From Bacteroidota bacterium (GTDB lineage: Bacteria > Bacteroidota > Bacteroidia > Chitinophagales > Chitinophagaceae), in contig CANGUG010000004.1 of the NCBI GenBank assembly GCA_947457075.1, forward strand, positions 88,490 through 152,489: 64,000 bases of DNA. Reading direction: 5' to 3'. The position numbers and the translations under genes were made by a program. The notes under the pieces were generated by a model that was not told the origin of the DNA, did no database searches, and saw only the letters and a list, made by a program, of their open reading frames with translations. Shown in pieces: positions 17,644 to 27,233 of this stretch (positions are counted from its first letter, which is position 1; each line of letters starts with the position of its first letter).

Positions 17644-17745
17644 TCAATAATAATTTGTCCAAAGATGCTCCATTTTTCCTTAAAAGTGGATAAATAATTG
17701 CCTATTTATGGGGAATTTAAAGAGGTTTGCTTTTCTTTGTAGCCT

Positions 17746-18621
17746 ATGAGTCAGCATGCTAATTATTCGATAAAAGTGGACCAATTTGAGGGGCCATTCG
17801 ACCTATTGTTATTTTTTATTGAAAGAGATGAGATGGATATTTATAATATTCAAATCACTAAAATTATCAACGACTTTTTAGACTTCATTCATCATCAGGA
17901 TAAACTGAATATTGAGTTAAGTAGTGAATTTATTTTATTTGTTTCTACCCTGATGCGCATTAAGGCAAAATTATTATTGCCTAGAAAAGAAATTGATGCA
18001 CAAGGAAACGAAATTGATCCAAGACAAGAATTAATTGACAAGATTTTAGAGTATAAAAAATACAAGGAAGCAGCAGTTCAAATGGCCGATTTGGAAGCCA
18101 TGAGAATGTTGATGATGAAGCGTGGAAATATTCAAAAAGAAATGTCCATGGTGGGCGAGGAAGCTGCGGAGGGCACGGAATTGCAAACAGTTACTTTATT
18201 TAAATTGATGAAGTCATTTGAAAAAGTAATGTTGCGCTTGCAAGATCGTCAATTCAAACCTGTTCACACGGTTGTTCGCTATAATTATACCATGGAGGGA
18301 AGTAGAGAACATGTGTTAACCTTGGTGGAGCAAGAAAAAACAGTATCCTTTGAAAAAGTATTTGATTTATGTCAGGATCGCGTGCACGCTTTGTTTTTAT
18401 TCTTATCTATTCTTGAACTTTCTCAACAAAAATATATGAAGTTGATGGTGGGAGAGGGCAGAAATAATTTTATTATCGAATGGAATGAGAACAGAGCCGA
18501 TGATTTAGAACCTGGGCATGTTGATACATTTGATGCTTGGGAAACCAAGTCCGACTTAGAGGCGTTTAAAGACAATCCAACATCCACTGCAGAAGGTGAT
18601 TTTGATCCAAGCTTAAATTAA
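17746..18621 (+). CDS. scpA: Segregation and condensation protein A (kleisin)
   Basis: A 291-residue kleisin that bridges SMC heads in the bacterial condensin. Family signature DQFEGPFDLLLFFIERDEMDIYNIQITKI occupies residues about 12-40, shown here in part, with the LSSEFILFVSTLMRIKAKLLLP block after it and a C-terminal winged-helix region (VSFEKVFDLCQDRVHALFLF). The C-terminal 35 residues are acidic and not conserved. scpB, its usual partner gene, is not adjacent, nor is smc. It stands alone between a divergent EamA gene and convergent dxs. Confidence 0.93.
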   Translation: MSQHANYSIKVDQFEGPFDLLLFFIERDEMDIYNIQITKIINDFLDFIHHQDKLNIELSSEFILFVSTLMRIKAKLLLPRKEIDAQGNEIDPRQELIDKILEYKKYKEAAVQMADLEAMRMLMMKRGNIQKEMSMVGEEAAEGTELQTVTLFKLMKSFEKVMLRLQDRQFKPVHTVVRYNYTMEGSREHVLTLVEQEKTVSFEKVFDLCQDRVHALFLFLSILELSQQKYMKLMVGEGRNNFIIEWNENRADDLEPGHVDTFDAWETKSDLEAFKDNPTSTAEGDFDPSLN

Positions 18622-18680
18622 CGGGACAATTTACAAACCTTTTGGATTGCAAGGTTAAAGGCGGATGTATAAGTAAATTT

Positions 18681-20609
18681 TTATGCCAAGGCTTCTTCCA
18701 ACACTGATTTTCCTAATAAGGTTTTAACAGCATCGGCAATTGCAGCTGCATCATAATGGCACTCTTGATGAAGTTCCTTTAAACTTCCATGTTCAACGAC
18801 CGCATCAGGAATACCTAATATTTTAATTTGACTTTGGTAGCCATGTGCATTCATGAATTCTAAAATAGCAGACCCAAAACCACCTATTACAGTCGCGTCT
18901 TCTACCGTTACTATTTTATCATATTGCTGGAATACTTCGTGTAATAAAGCCTCATCTAATGGTTTTACAAATCGCAAATCATAATGTGCAGGATCTATTC
19001 CCTCGCTTCTTAAATTGCGAATAGCGGTTTGCGCAAAATTACCAGGATGGCCAAGCGTTAAAATTGCAATTTCTTTTCCGTCTTTTAATTTTCTTCCCTT
19101 ACCAATAGGTAGTTGCTCAAATGGTTTTTTCCAATCTACCATCACGCCTTCCCCACGTGGATAGCGAATAACAAACGGCAGTTCCATTTCAGGAAGTTGT
19201 GCAGTGTACATAAGGTTGCGCAATTCTTGTTCATTCATTGGCGCAGCAATAATCATATTGGGGATACATCTAAAAAAGGCAATATCATAACATCCATGAT
19301 GTGTTGGGCCGTCTTCTCCTACCAAACCAGCGCGGTCCAAACAAAATACGACTGGTAATTTTTGTAAAGCAACATCATGAATAACTTGGTCGTACGCACG
19401 TTGCATAAATGAGCTGTAAATATTACAGAACACTTTCATTCCCTGTGTTGCCAAACCAGCACTTAAGGTAACAGCATGTTGTTCACAAATGCCCACATCA
19501 AAAGCACGATGCGGCATGGCATCCATCATGAATTTTAAAGAAGAGCCACTTGGCATTGCTGGAGTGACGCCCATGATATGGGGATTCTGTTCGGCCAATT
19601 CTACAATACTATGTCCAAAAACATCTTGGTATTTAGGTGGAGTGGGAGCATCTACTTTTTTCTTAATTATTTCTCCTGTTAACTTGTCAAATAGTCCTGG
19701 AGCATGCCATTTAGTTTGGTCTTTTTCAGCCAATTCATACCCCTTTCCTTTCACAGTAAGGATATGCAATATTTTAGGTCCTGGGATTTCACGTAAGTCC
19801 TTAAGGGTATCTACCAATTTGGTGATATTATGTCCATCTATTGGACCAAAATACCTTAATTGTAAGGCTTCAAATAAATTACTGCTTTTTGAAACCACGC
19901 CCTTTAAACCTGCTTCCACTTTGGACGCCATTTCGCGGGTAAAGTTTTTTCCAATAGGCATTTTGCCCATTACATTCCAAAGCTCATCCCTAAATTTATT
20001 GTAGGTAGGAGAGGTACTGATATCAGTTAAGTATTCCTTAAGCGCACCCACATTTGGGTCAATACTCATACAGTTGTCATTGAGTATGATAAGCATGTCA
20101 CTATCGGCCACACCTGCATGATTCATTGCTTCAAATGCCATTCCAGCCGTCATTGAACCATCCCCAATAATAGCCACTGATTTTCTGTTTTCACCCTTGT
20201 ATTTTGCCGCCATGGACATGCCTAAAGCAGCTGATATGGAAGTAGAAGAGTGCCCCACGCCAAAAGTGTCATAAGGGCTTTCGGATCTTTTAGGAAATCC
20301 GCTCATTCCTTTATACTTTCTATTGGTGGAAAAATGGTCCCTGCGGCCAGTGAGTATTTTATGGCCATAAGCCTGATGCCCTACATCCCAAACCAGTTGA
20401 TCATAGGGGGTATTGTAAACATAATGTAAGGCTACGCTAAGTTCAACTACCCCTAAGCTAGAGGCAAAATGACCGCCTTGCACACTTACTACGTCAATGA
20501 TGTATTGTCTTAGCTCATCGCAAATTTGATGCAACTTTTCTCTGGGGAACTTTTTTAAGTCCTCAGGAGAATTAATCGTCTTTAATAAAGGGCCAGCCTC
20601 AAAATGCAT
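18681..20609 (-). CDS. dxs: 1-deoxy-D-xylulose-5-phosphate synthase
   Basis: A 642-residue thiamine-diphosphate enzyme that condenses pyruvate and glyceraldehyde 3-phosphate, the first step of the MEP isoprenoid pathway. Visible landmarks are HFASSLGVVELSVALHYV, the conserved active-site histidine in VGHQAYGHKIL, the TPP motif GDGSMTAGMAFEAMNHAG with NDNCMSI, and the transketolase-like central block FDVGICEQHAVTLSAGLA. The C-terminal domain (from about 510) is complete. ATG 20609 is preferred; an in-frame TTG lies two codons upstream. Convergent with scpA, divergent from the LytS-type kinase gene. Confidence 0.97.
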   Translation of the reverse strand: MHFEAGPLLKTINSPEDLKKFPREKLHQICDELRQYIIDVVSVQGGHFASSLGVVELSVALHYVYNTPYDQLVWDVGHQAYGHKILTGRRDHFSTNRKYKGMSGFPKRSESPYDTFGVGHSSTSISAALGMSMAAKYKGENRKSVAIIGDGSMTAGMAFEAMNHAGVADSDMLIILNDNCMSIDPNVGALKEYLTDISTSPTYNKFRDELWNVMGKMPIGKNFTREMASKVEAGLKGVVSKSSNLFEALQLRYFGPIDGHNITKLVDTLKDLREIPGPKILHILTVKGKGYELAEKDQTKWHAPGLFDKLTGEIIKKKVDAPTPPKYQDVFGHSIVELAEQNPHIMGVTPAMPSGSSLKFMMDAMPHRAFDVGICEQHAVTLSAGLATQGMKVFCNIYSSFMQRAYDQVIHDVALQKLPVVFCLDRAGLVGEDGPTHHGCYDIAFFRCIPNMIIAAPMNEQELRNLMYTAQLPEMELPFVIRYPRGEGVMVDWKKPFEQLPIGKGRKLKDGKEIAILTLGHPGNFAQTAIRNLRSEGIDPAHYDLRFVKPLDEALLHEVFQQYDKIVTVEDATVIGGFGSAILEFMNAHGYQSQIKILGIPDAVVEHGSLKELHQECHYDAAAIADAVKTLLGKSVLEEALA

Positions 20610-20745
20610 ATGCAAGTATTGTGTTGTAAAAGTAAGGTAATAACATAAAAAAAGACTAAAAGTTTAAACGAAAAACCATATTTCCATTTATCTAGTGATA
20701 TTGCCATTAATCTAGTAATCATGGCAAATAAACAGCTGCAGGGCG

Positions 20746-20753
20746 TAAATTTG
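20746..20753 (+). promoter_or_regulatory. Candidate -7 box just upstream of the LytS-type kinase ATG
   Basis: TAAATTTG fits TAnnTTTG and lies 6 nt before the ATG at 20760. If used, the mRNA would begin at or near the start codon. No -33 TTG is seen, so confidence is limited. Confidence 0.35.
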
Positions 20754-20759
20754 GGTATA

Positions 20760-21866
20760 ATGAAAAAACAATCTACCATTTATTGGTTCTGTCAAATTGG
20801 GGGCTGGGTAAGTTATGCACTCACTTTTGTGCTATTTGCCTATATCCTTGAAAAGCAGTTTAGCCTTGTTTTTATACAAAGAATTTTGGTGAATGTGTTT
20901 TTGGGTATTGTTTTTACCCATTTGATGAGGAAGGTGTTGATTATGAATAAACTAAGGCCGCCCTCTCCTTCAAAAAACTGGTGGAAAATTTTTTTACTGG
21001 TCCTGCTATTCTCTTTTACATTCAGCGTGTTGAGCAGTTCCTTAATTGAAATATTGCGACTTTTTGATTCAAGCCGTGATAATCTAAAAACAATCAATAA
21101 TCAATTTGTTTTTTCATTGGATGCAATTGTCGCAAATTGGAACGGCGCTAGAGTTATTAAAAGATTATTGTTTAGTTTGATTTTAGACACACCTATTTTT
21201 TTAGTGTGGATTTCAATTTACATTTTGTGGCATTATATTGAATTGACCAACAAAGAAGCCATTGATAAAATACGACTTGAAACCCTTATCAAGGAGCTAG
21301 AATTAAAAACCATAAAGTCTCAAATCAATCCCCATTTTATTTTCAATGCATTAAATAGTATCAGGGCTTTAGTGGATGAGGAACCACAGCGCGCCAGACA
21401 AGCCATTACTGAGCTAAGCAATATTTTAAGAAGTAGTATTCAAATAGATAAATTTGAAACCACTAGTTTTGAAAAAGAATTGGCCATTGTAAAGGATTAC
21501 TTAGCATTAGAGTATATAAGATTTGCGGATAGACTCGTTATTGAGTATGATATTGACTATGCTACTTTGCAAAATCAAATCCCACCCATGATGTTGCAAA
21601 CCCTGGTTGAAAATGCCATCAAACACGGTCTGGGAAAGCAACCTGGAAATTGCACGATAAAAATTAGCGCTCATTTTGTTGATGACAAACAAATAATCAC
21701 TGTGGTGAATAATGGTAAATTGCAAATGGTAGAGCAGGATGGTTTTGGATTACAAAGTACTAAGGAAAGACTCCAAATTTTATATAAAGAAGCAGCTACA
21801 TTTGAAATATTTCAGGATGCAGACAATCTTGTTACTGCCAAATTAATGATCCCCATTCAAAAGTAA
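20760..21866 (+). CDS. LytS-type sensor histidine kinase
   Basis: A 368-residue membrane histidine kinase. Four hydrophobic segments fill the N-terminal 160 residues, then a short coiled coil leads into the His_kinase domain with the phospho-accepting histidine in INPHFIFNALNSIRALV, and a HATPase_c domain (MMLQTLVENAIKHGLGKQ, then DGFGLQSTKERLQ). It pairs with the LytTR regulator gene 11 bp downstream. The sensed signal is unknown. An upstream in-frame ATG at 20721 would add 13 residues with no conservation, and a -7 box lies between the two ATGs, so I chose 20760. Confidence 0.9.
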   Translation: MKKQSTIYWFCQIGGWVSYALTFVLFAYILEKQFSLVFIQRILVNVFLGIVFTHLMRKVLIMNKLRPPSPSKNWWKIFLLVLLFSFTFSVLSSSLIEILRLFDSSRDNLKTINNQFVFSLDAIVANWNGARVIKRLLFSLILDTPIFLVWISIYILWHYIELTNKEAIDKIRLETLIKELELKTIKSQINPHFIFNALNSIRALVDEEPQRARQAITELSNILRSSIQIDKFETTSFEKELAIVKDYLALEYIRFADRLVIEYDIDYATLQNQIPPMMLQTLVENAIKHGLGKQPGNCTIKISAHFVDDKQIITVVNNGKLQMVEQDGFGLQSTKERLQILYKEAATFEIFQDADNLVTAKLMIPIQK

Positions 21867-21877
21867 AATACAATCCT

Positions 21878-22618
21878 ATGTCTACAACCCCTATTAAAGC
21901 GATTATTGTTGACGACGAACGTTTAGCCAGGACTGAATTAAAAAAATTATTGGAACAGCACCCTGAAATACAAGTGGTGGAAGAGGCAAGTAATGTTGAC
22001 GAGGGAATTGAAAAAATAGATACGGTTAAACCCGACTTATTATTTTTGGACATTCAAATGCCCGGTAAAACAGGATTTGATTTGTTGGCTGAAATAGAAA
22101 AAGCGCCTAGAGTCATTTTTACAACGGCCTACGATGAGTTTGCCTTAAAAGCGTTTGAAGTAAATGCTTTGGACTATTTATTAAAACCCATTGATCCAAA
22201 ACGTTTAGCCGATGCGATACAAAAATTACAAACTGAAATACAATTAGAGCAAGCAAGTTTATTGGGAACGAGTCGTGGACCATTGACTGAGGCCGATCAA
22301 GTGTTTGTAAAAGACGGTGAAAAATGTTGGTTTGTGAAGCTTGCTGAAATTAGGTTATTTGAGAGCGTAGGTAATTATGCTAAAGTATATTTTTCAACCA
22401 ATAAGCCACTTATTTTAAAGTCCCTTAACGCCTTAGAAGACCGCTTGGATGAAAGGGTATTTTTCAGAGCCAATCGTAAACATATCATCAATTTGCATTG
22501 GATTGAAAAGATAGAACCCTATTTTAATGGAGGGTTATTGGTAGAATTAAAAGGAGGCGAGAAAATTGAAATTAGTCGTCGTCAAACTGTGAAGTTCAAG
22601 GAAATGATGAGTTTCTAG
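21878..22618 (+). CDS. LytTR-family response regulator
   Basis: A 246-residue regulator. The receiver domain (residues about 6-120) has the acidic pocket VDDE at 11-14, the phosphorylation site Asp58 in LFLDIQMPG, and LLKPIDP. The LytTR DNA-binding domain (about 145-246) carries VKDGEKCWFVKLAEIRLFES and FFRANRKHIINLHWIEKI. LytTR proteins bind direct repeats in promoters; no target can be identified here. Co-transcribed with the LytS-type kinase gene. Convergent with the GGGPS gene with only 9 bp between stops. Confidence 0.93.
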   Translation: MSTTPIKAIIVDDERLARTELKKLLEQHPEIQVVEEASNVDEGIEKIDTVKPDLLFLDIQMPGKTGFDLLAEIEKAPRVIFTTAYDEFALKAFEVNALDYLLKPIDPKRLADAIQKLQTEIQLEQASLLGTSRGPLTEADQVFVKDGEKCWFVKLAEIRLFESVGNYAKVYFSTNKPLILKSLNALEDRLDERVFFRANRKHIINLHWIEKIEPYFNGGLLVELKGGEKIEISRRQTVKFKEMMSF

Positions 22619-22627
22619 TAGCAAGTC

Positions 22628-23377
22628 CTATTTATTCAAGCTATGGATGGCTGCAGCAATCTCACTAATTAAAGCAGGGTCCTTTTCAACAGCATTTCCT
22701 ACTACAATTATATCAGCACCAGCCAAACAGTTTTCTTTTGCTTTTGCTGCGGTGGTAATGCCGCCGCCGATAATAAGCGGTATTTTAATATACTTGGAAA
22801 CCTCTTGAATCATGGCGCTTGGTATGGCTGTTTGTGCCCCACTTCCGGCATCCATATAAATTACTTTTAAACCCAGCATTTCTCCTGCCATTGCGGTGCA
22901 AGAAGCGATATCATTTTTATTAGCAGGAATCGGATTGGTATTTGAGATATAAGACACAGTAGTGGGAGTGCCACCATCTACTAACATATATCCAACAGGG
23001 ATAATTTCCAATCCACTTTGTCTTACGAAAGGGGCACTAATTACATGTTGCCCAATTAATAGTTCTGGATTTCTACCTGAAATAAGGGATAGGTATAGTA
23101 AGGCGTCTGCATTGGGTGTAATTTGATCGGGAGAACCAGGGAATAAAACAACTGGAATCGAACAAGCCGCTTTAATAGTAGTTACCACTTTGTCTAAAGT
23201 ATCTGTTACTACTAGGCTACCCCCTACAAAAAAATAGTCCACTTTGGCGTCAATGGCTAATTGAATGGTATCCGATAATGCTTGTTCATTCAATTTATCA
23301 GGATCTATTAAAACCGCAAAAGCCTTATTTGCATTGGCTTTTTGTTGGTATAAAGCTTCAAGCATTTTGTTTTTCAT
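22628..23377 (-). CDS. Geranylgeranylglyceryl phosphate synthase-family protein (group II, PcrB-like)
   Basis: A 249-residue TIM-barrel prenyltransferase of the GGGPS family, which joins sn-glycerol-1-phosphate to a polyprenyl diphosphate. Motifs seen are AVLIDPDKLNE, DYFFVGGSLV, VVLFPGSPDQI, the IYMDAGSGAQ strand and the phosphate-binding IIGGGITTAAKA with IIVVGNAVEKDP. Archaea use it for membrane lipids; group II enzymes also occur in Bacteroidota, where the in vivo product is less clear. A Shine-Dalgarno-like AAGGAG sits 6-7 nt before the ATG, unusual for this window. It is the only gene between the LytTR pair and nrdJ. Confidence 0.88.
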   Translation of the reverse strand: MKNKMLEALYQQKANANKAFAVLIDPDKLNEQALSDTIQLAIDAKVDYFFVGGSLVVTDTLDKVVTTIKAACSIPVVLFPGSPDQITPNADALLYLSLISGRNPELLIGQHVISAPFVRQSGLEIIPVGYMLVDGGTPTTVSYISNTNPIPANKNDIASCTAMAGEMLGLKVIYMDAGSGAQTAIPSAMIQEVSKYIKIPLIIGGGITTAAKAKENCLAGADIIVVGNAVEKDPALISEIAAAIHSLNK

Positions 23378-23702
23378 AATCTCTCCTTATTGTGTAATAT
23401 CTGGTCTCTCAAAGGTCAAAAATATCAATTTTAATGCTATCGAAATACAAGACCCCTATTTATTACAAAAAATTCTGAAAACGGGCCTATTTTTTTTCTC
23501 AGAAACTAACATCGGTTGGGGATAAATCGTAGAATTCAATGGGGTTATGGACTTTCCGATTGTTCACTTGAATTTTCCACAGCTGTTGATATTTCAGGGA
23601 GGGAATTGTGGAAAGCAAAGGATATTTTCGTCTACCCATCAAGGTTTTTCAAAAAACCTATTGGGGGACATAACTAACACCCTTTTAAAATAGAATACGA
23701 AC
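23378..23702. promoter_or_regulatory. Intergenic region upstream of nrdJ with inverted DnaA-box-like sites
   Basis: 325 bp without a credible gene. It contains TTTTCCACA (23573-23581) and, inverted, CTTTCCACA (minus strand, 23607-23615), which together form an 8-bp inverted repeat TTTCCACA/TGTGGAAA with a 25-nt centre. Both resemble the DnaA box TTATCCACA (one and two mismatches). I see no B12 riboswitch core or NrdR boxes. The promoter of nrdJ is presumably here but I cannot place it confidently. Confidence 0.45.
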
Positions 23703-26700
23703 ATGGCTACTCCAAAAACAAAAACCACCGCGAAAAAAGGCTTAGAGTTTTCTCGCCGCTTTACAAAAGACAATGTGTCTCCATTTGATCAATTTGAGTA
23801 CGACTATCGTGATAGCGTAATTAAAAATCCCAACGGAGAAAAAGTGTTTGAAATGACAAACGTAGAAGTTCCAAAACAATGGAGCCAAATTGCTACGGAC
23901 ATTTTAGCACAAAAATATTTTAGAAAAGCAGGTGTCCCTCAAGCGGATGGTTCTTTAGGTAGAGAAACTTCTGTGAAGCAAGTCGCACATCGTATGGCGA
24001 ATTGTTGGAGAGTATGGGGAGAGCGTTATGGTTATTTCGCTACTGCGAATGATGCGCAAGTATTCTATGAAGAATTAGTATATAGTATCTTAAACCAAGC
24101 ATGTGTGCCAAACTCGCCACAATGGTTTAATACAGGGTTGCATGAAAGTTATGGTATTACAGGTGGTGCACAAGGTCACTATTATGTAGATCCTATTGAC
24201 AAGCAATTGAAAAAATCAACCAGTGCTTACGAGCGTCCTCAACCACATGCCTGTTTTATTTTAAGTGTGAGTGATGACTTAGTAAATGAGGGGGGTATCA
24301 TGGATTTATGGACAAGAGAAGCAAGAATCTTTAAATATGGTTCTGGGGTAGGAACCAACTTTTCTCAAATCAGAGGAGCAAACGAAAAATTATCTGGTGG
24401 TGGTTCATCAAGTGGTTTAATGAGCTTCTTGAAAATTGGAGACCGTGCTGCTGGAGCCATCAAATCGGGTGGAACCACACGTCGTGCTGCTAAAATGGTT
24501 TGCTTGGATTTAGACCACCCTGAAGTATTAGAATTCATTAACTGGAAAGTACAAGAGGAAGATAAAGTAGCTGCATTAGTAGCTGCAGGTTATGATAATG
24601 GGTATGAAGGAGAAGCGTATGCGACTGTTTCAGGACAAAACTCCAACAACTCGGTGCGAATTCCTAACAGCTTCTTTAAAGCATTATCTGAAAATGGCAA
24701 CTGGGAATTAAAAGCACGTACCGATGGCCGTGTGATGAAATCTGTTCCTGCAAGAGAAGTATGGGAGCAAATTGCGAACGCTGCTTGGCGTTGTGCGGAT
24801 CCAGGTACACAATATGATACAACCATTAATGAGTGGCATACTTGCCCTAAAGGTGGACGTATCAATGCATCTAACCCATGTTCTGAATACATGTTCTTAG
24901 ATAATACTGCTTGTAACTTGGCTTCTATCAACTTAAGAAAATTCTTCAACGAATCAGATAACTCATTTGATGTTGAAGGTTTTGAATATACAACAAGATT
25001 ATGGCAGACGGTATTAGAAGTATCTATTTTAATGGCGCAGTTCCCTTCTAAAGAAGTGGCGCAATTATCTTATGACTACCGTACTACTGGTTTAGGATTT
25101 GCGAACCTTGGTTCTATGTTAATGGTAAGTGGTATTCCTTATGATAGTGAAGAAGCACGTGGTATTGCCGGTGCAATTTCAGCGATCATGACTGGGGTAG
25201 CTTATAAAACATCTGCTGAAATGGCGGCGTTCTTAGGTGCTTTTGATAAGTACGAAGAAAACAAAGAAGATATGTTACGTGTAATGCGTAACCACCGCGC
25301 AGCTGCTTATGATGCGGATGCCTATGTGGGAATCGAAATCAAACCTCAAGGAATTAAAGCACAACATACGCCTGATTATTTATTAAAAGCGGCAACCAAA
25401 GCTTGGGATGATGCAGTGAAATTAGGAGAGAAATATGGTTACAGAAACGCGCAAACAACCGTAATCGCGCCAACAGGAACTATTGGTTTGGTAATGGATT
25501 GTGATACTACAGGGGTAGAGCCAGATTTCGCTTTAGTGAAGTTTAAAAAATTATCTGGTGGTGGATACTTCAAAATCATCAACCAATCTGTACCTCAAGC
25601 ATTAAAGAACCTGGGTTATACACAAAAGCAAAATGATGCAATTGTTAACTTTGCAGTTGGTCATGCAAGCTTTGAAGGGGCCCCTCATATTAACAATGAA
25701 TCTTTATTAGCAAAAGGATTTACTCAAGAAGAAGTAGCTAAATTAAATGGTGCAGCAAAATCTGCATTCGAAATTGGATTCATCTTTAACCGTTTCACTT
25801 TAGGGGATGCTTGTTTAACAAGATTAGGATTCAAAGAAGAAGAATTTGCAGATTGGAGCTTTAATTTATTAGAAGCTTTAGGATTTAGCGATGATCAAAT
25901 TGATGCAGCGAACGATTATGTTTGCGGTACCATGACTGTGGAAGGTGCACCAGACTTAGATCCTGCACACTTGCCGGTATTTGATTGTGCGAATAAAAAT
26001 GGTAAAAAAGGAGTTAGATATATTCATGCGCATGGTCACATTAGAATGATGGCTGCTTGTCAACCATTCTTATCTGGTGCGATTTCAAAAACAATTAACC
26101 TTCCCAACGAAGCAACTGTTGAAGAAATTGCTGAATGTTATTTAATGAGTTGGGAATTAGGTTTAAAAGCAAACGCTTTATACCGTGATGGTTCTAAATT
26201 AAGCCAACCATTATCCACTAAGTCTGATAAGAAAAAGAAAACTGATGAAGATGCGAACGCATCTGATGAAGCAGCAATAGTAAATGATGGAGCTTCTCAA
26301 TTAGTTGACCTAAGCAATTTAACCGTTGACGAATTATTAGAAGAAGTACAAAAGAGAATGACTACTTCAACTGATACTAAATTAAAGCGTCAATTGTCTC
26401 GCATTGTAGAGCGTAAATCCTTACCAGCTAAGCGTCGTGGCTTTACACAAAAAGCAAGAATTGGCGGTCAAGTATTATTCTTAAGAACAGGTGAATATGC
26501 CGACGGAACAGTAGGAGAATTATTCATTGACTTAGCTAAAGAAGGTTCAACCTTGCGTAGCTTGATGAACTGCTTTGCGATTTCAATTTCTGTTGGCCTA
26601 CAATATGGTGTGCCTTTAGAAGAGTTCGTTGACAAATTCGTATTCACTAAGTTTGAACCATCAGGAATGGTGGATCATCCAAATATTAAAACAACCACTT

Positions 26701-27059
26701 CTATCGTGGACTTTATCTTCCGTTCATTAGCTTATGAATATTTAGGCAGAACCGATTTAGTACATGTATTAGATAAGCCAACCGTTGAAAATTTGGGCGA
26801 AGCTGGCGACATTACGCTAGTAGGAAAGCCGGAATTAAGCAGTATCCGCGTAACAGCGCCTGCAGCTACACCAGCACCTACTGCAAAAGCAAATGTAGCA
26901 GCCGCAGTAAATGAAGGTGGTTCATTGGACAATGTAACTGCAGCAGCAAAGAGCATGCAAAGCGATGCGCCAGCATGTAGCACTTGTGGACATATCACTA
27001 TTCGTAGCGGTACTTGTTACAAATGCTTGAACTGTGGAACAAGCATGGGTTGTAGTTAA
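23703..27059 (+). CDS. nrdJ: Adenosylcobalamin-dependent (class II) ribonucleotide reductase
   Basis: An 1118-residue class II enzyme reducing ribonucleotides to deoxyribonucleotides with a B12-derived radical. Active-site features include the first redox cysteine in PHACFILSV, the radical-site motif NPCSEYMFLDN with the second redox cysteine shortly after (TACNLASINL), and APTGTIGLVMDCDTTGVEPD. A TSCPD-type domain (from about 900, TLRSLMNCFAISISVGLQYG) and a terminal cysteine cluster (CSTCGH, CYKCLNCG, MGCS) for re-reduction follow. No N-terminal ATP-cone is visible, so dATP inhibition by that route is unlikely. Two acidic/Lys linkers (about 843-870, 1050-1085) separate domains. It is monocistronic, ended by a strong terminator. 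Confidence 0.96.
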   Translation: MATPKTKTTAKKGLEFSRRFTKDNVSPFDQFEYDYRDSVIKNPNGEKVFEMTNVEVPKQWSQIATDILAQKYFRKAGVPQADGSLGRETSVKQVAHRMANCWRVWGERYGYFATANDAQVFYEELVYSILNQACVPNSPQWFNTGLHESYGITGGAQGHYYVDPIDKQLKKSTSAYERPQPHACFILSVSDDLVNEGGIMDLWTREARIFKYGSGVGTNFSQIRGANEKLSGGGSSSGLMSFLKIGDRAAGAIKSGGTTRRAAKMVCLDLDHPEVLEFINWKVQEEDKVAALVAAGYDNGYEGEAYATVSGQNSNNSVRIPNSFFKALSENGNWELKARTDGRVMKSVPAREVWEQIANAAWRCADPGTQYDTTINEWHTCPKGGRINASNPCSEYMFLDNTACNLASINLRKFFNESDNSFDVEGFEYTTRLWQTVLEVSILMAQFPSKEVAQLSYDYRTTGLGFANLGSMLMVSGIPYDSEEARGIAGAISAIMTGVAYKTSAEMAAFLGAFDKYEENKEDMLRVMRNHRAAAYDADAYVGIEIKPQGIKAQHTPDYLLKAATKAWDDAVKLGEKYGYRNAQTTVIAPTGTIGLVMDCDTTGVEPDFALVKFKKLSGGGYFKIINQSVPQALKNLGYTQKQNDAIVNFAVGHASFEGAPHINNESLLAKGFTQEEVAKLNGAAKSAFEIGFIFNRFTLGDACLTRLGFKEEEFADWSFNLLEALGFSDDQIDAANDYVCGTMTVEGAPDLDPAHLPVFDCANKNGKKGVRYIHAHGHIRMMAACQPFLSGAISKTINLPNEATVEEIAECYLMSWELGLKANALYRDGSKLSQPLSTKSDKKKKTDEDANASDEAAIVNDGASQLVDLSNLTVDELLEEVQKRMTTSTDTKLKRQLSRIVERKSLPAKRRGFTQKARIGGQVLFLRTGEYADGTVGELFIDLAKEGSTLRSLMNCFAISISVGLQYGVPLEEFVDKFVFTKFEPSGMVDHPNIKTTTSIVDFIFRSLAYEYLGRTDLVHVLDKPTVENLGEAGDITLVGKPELSSIRVTAPAATPAPTAKANVAAAVNEGGSLDNVTAAAKSMQSDAPACSTCGHITIRSGTCYKCLNCGTSMGCS

Positions 27060-27116
27060 ATTTATCGGCCCCTATTTTAGAAAATAGGGCCTCAAATGAT
27101 AACCTCTTATGATTTT

Positions 27117-27146
27117 AAATGCCACCCGTTGGGGTGGCATTTTTAC
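27117..27146 (+). terminator. Terminator after nrdJ
   Basis: ATGCCACCC (27119-27127), loop GTTG, GGGTGGCAT (27132-27140), then T4. A second hairpin lies just upstream (27067-27091, CCTATTTT/AAAATAGG core), giving a double barrier to read-through. Confidence 0.88.
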
Positions 27147-27233
27147 TTTTACACTTTCATGTAAAAAAATGAGGTGCATTCATAAAAATCAGTAAATTCA
27201 TAGTTCAAATTTCATTAGAAAAAAGAGTACACT

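Noticed and set aside
19489..20004. Plus-strand frame of 171 residues inside dxs.
   Set aside because: Antisense shadow of a fully conserved gene, with no promoter or family match.
23378..23702. Cobalamin riboswitch before the B12-dependent reductase.
   Set aside because: AGGGA-like bases are present at about 23597-23605, but no B12 box and no recognisable core were found.
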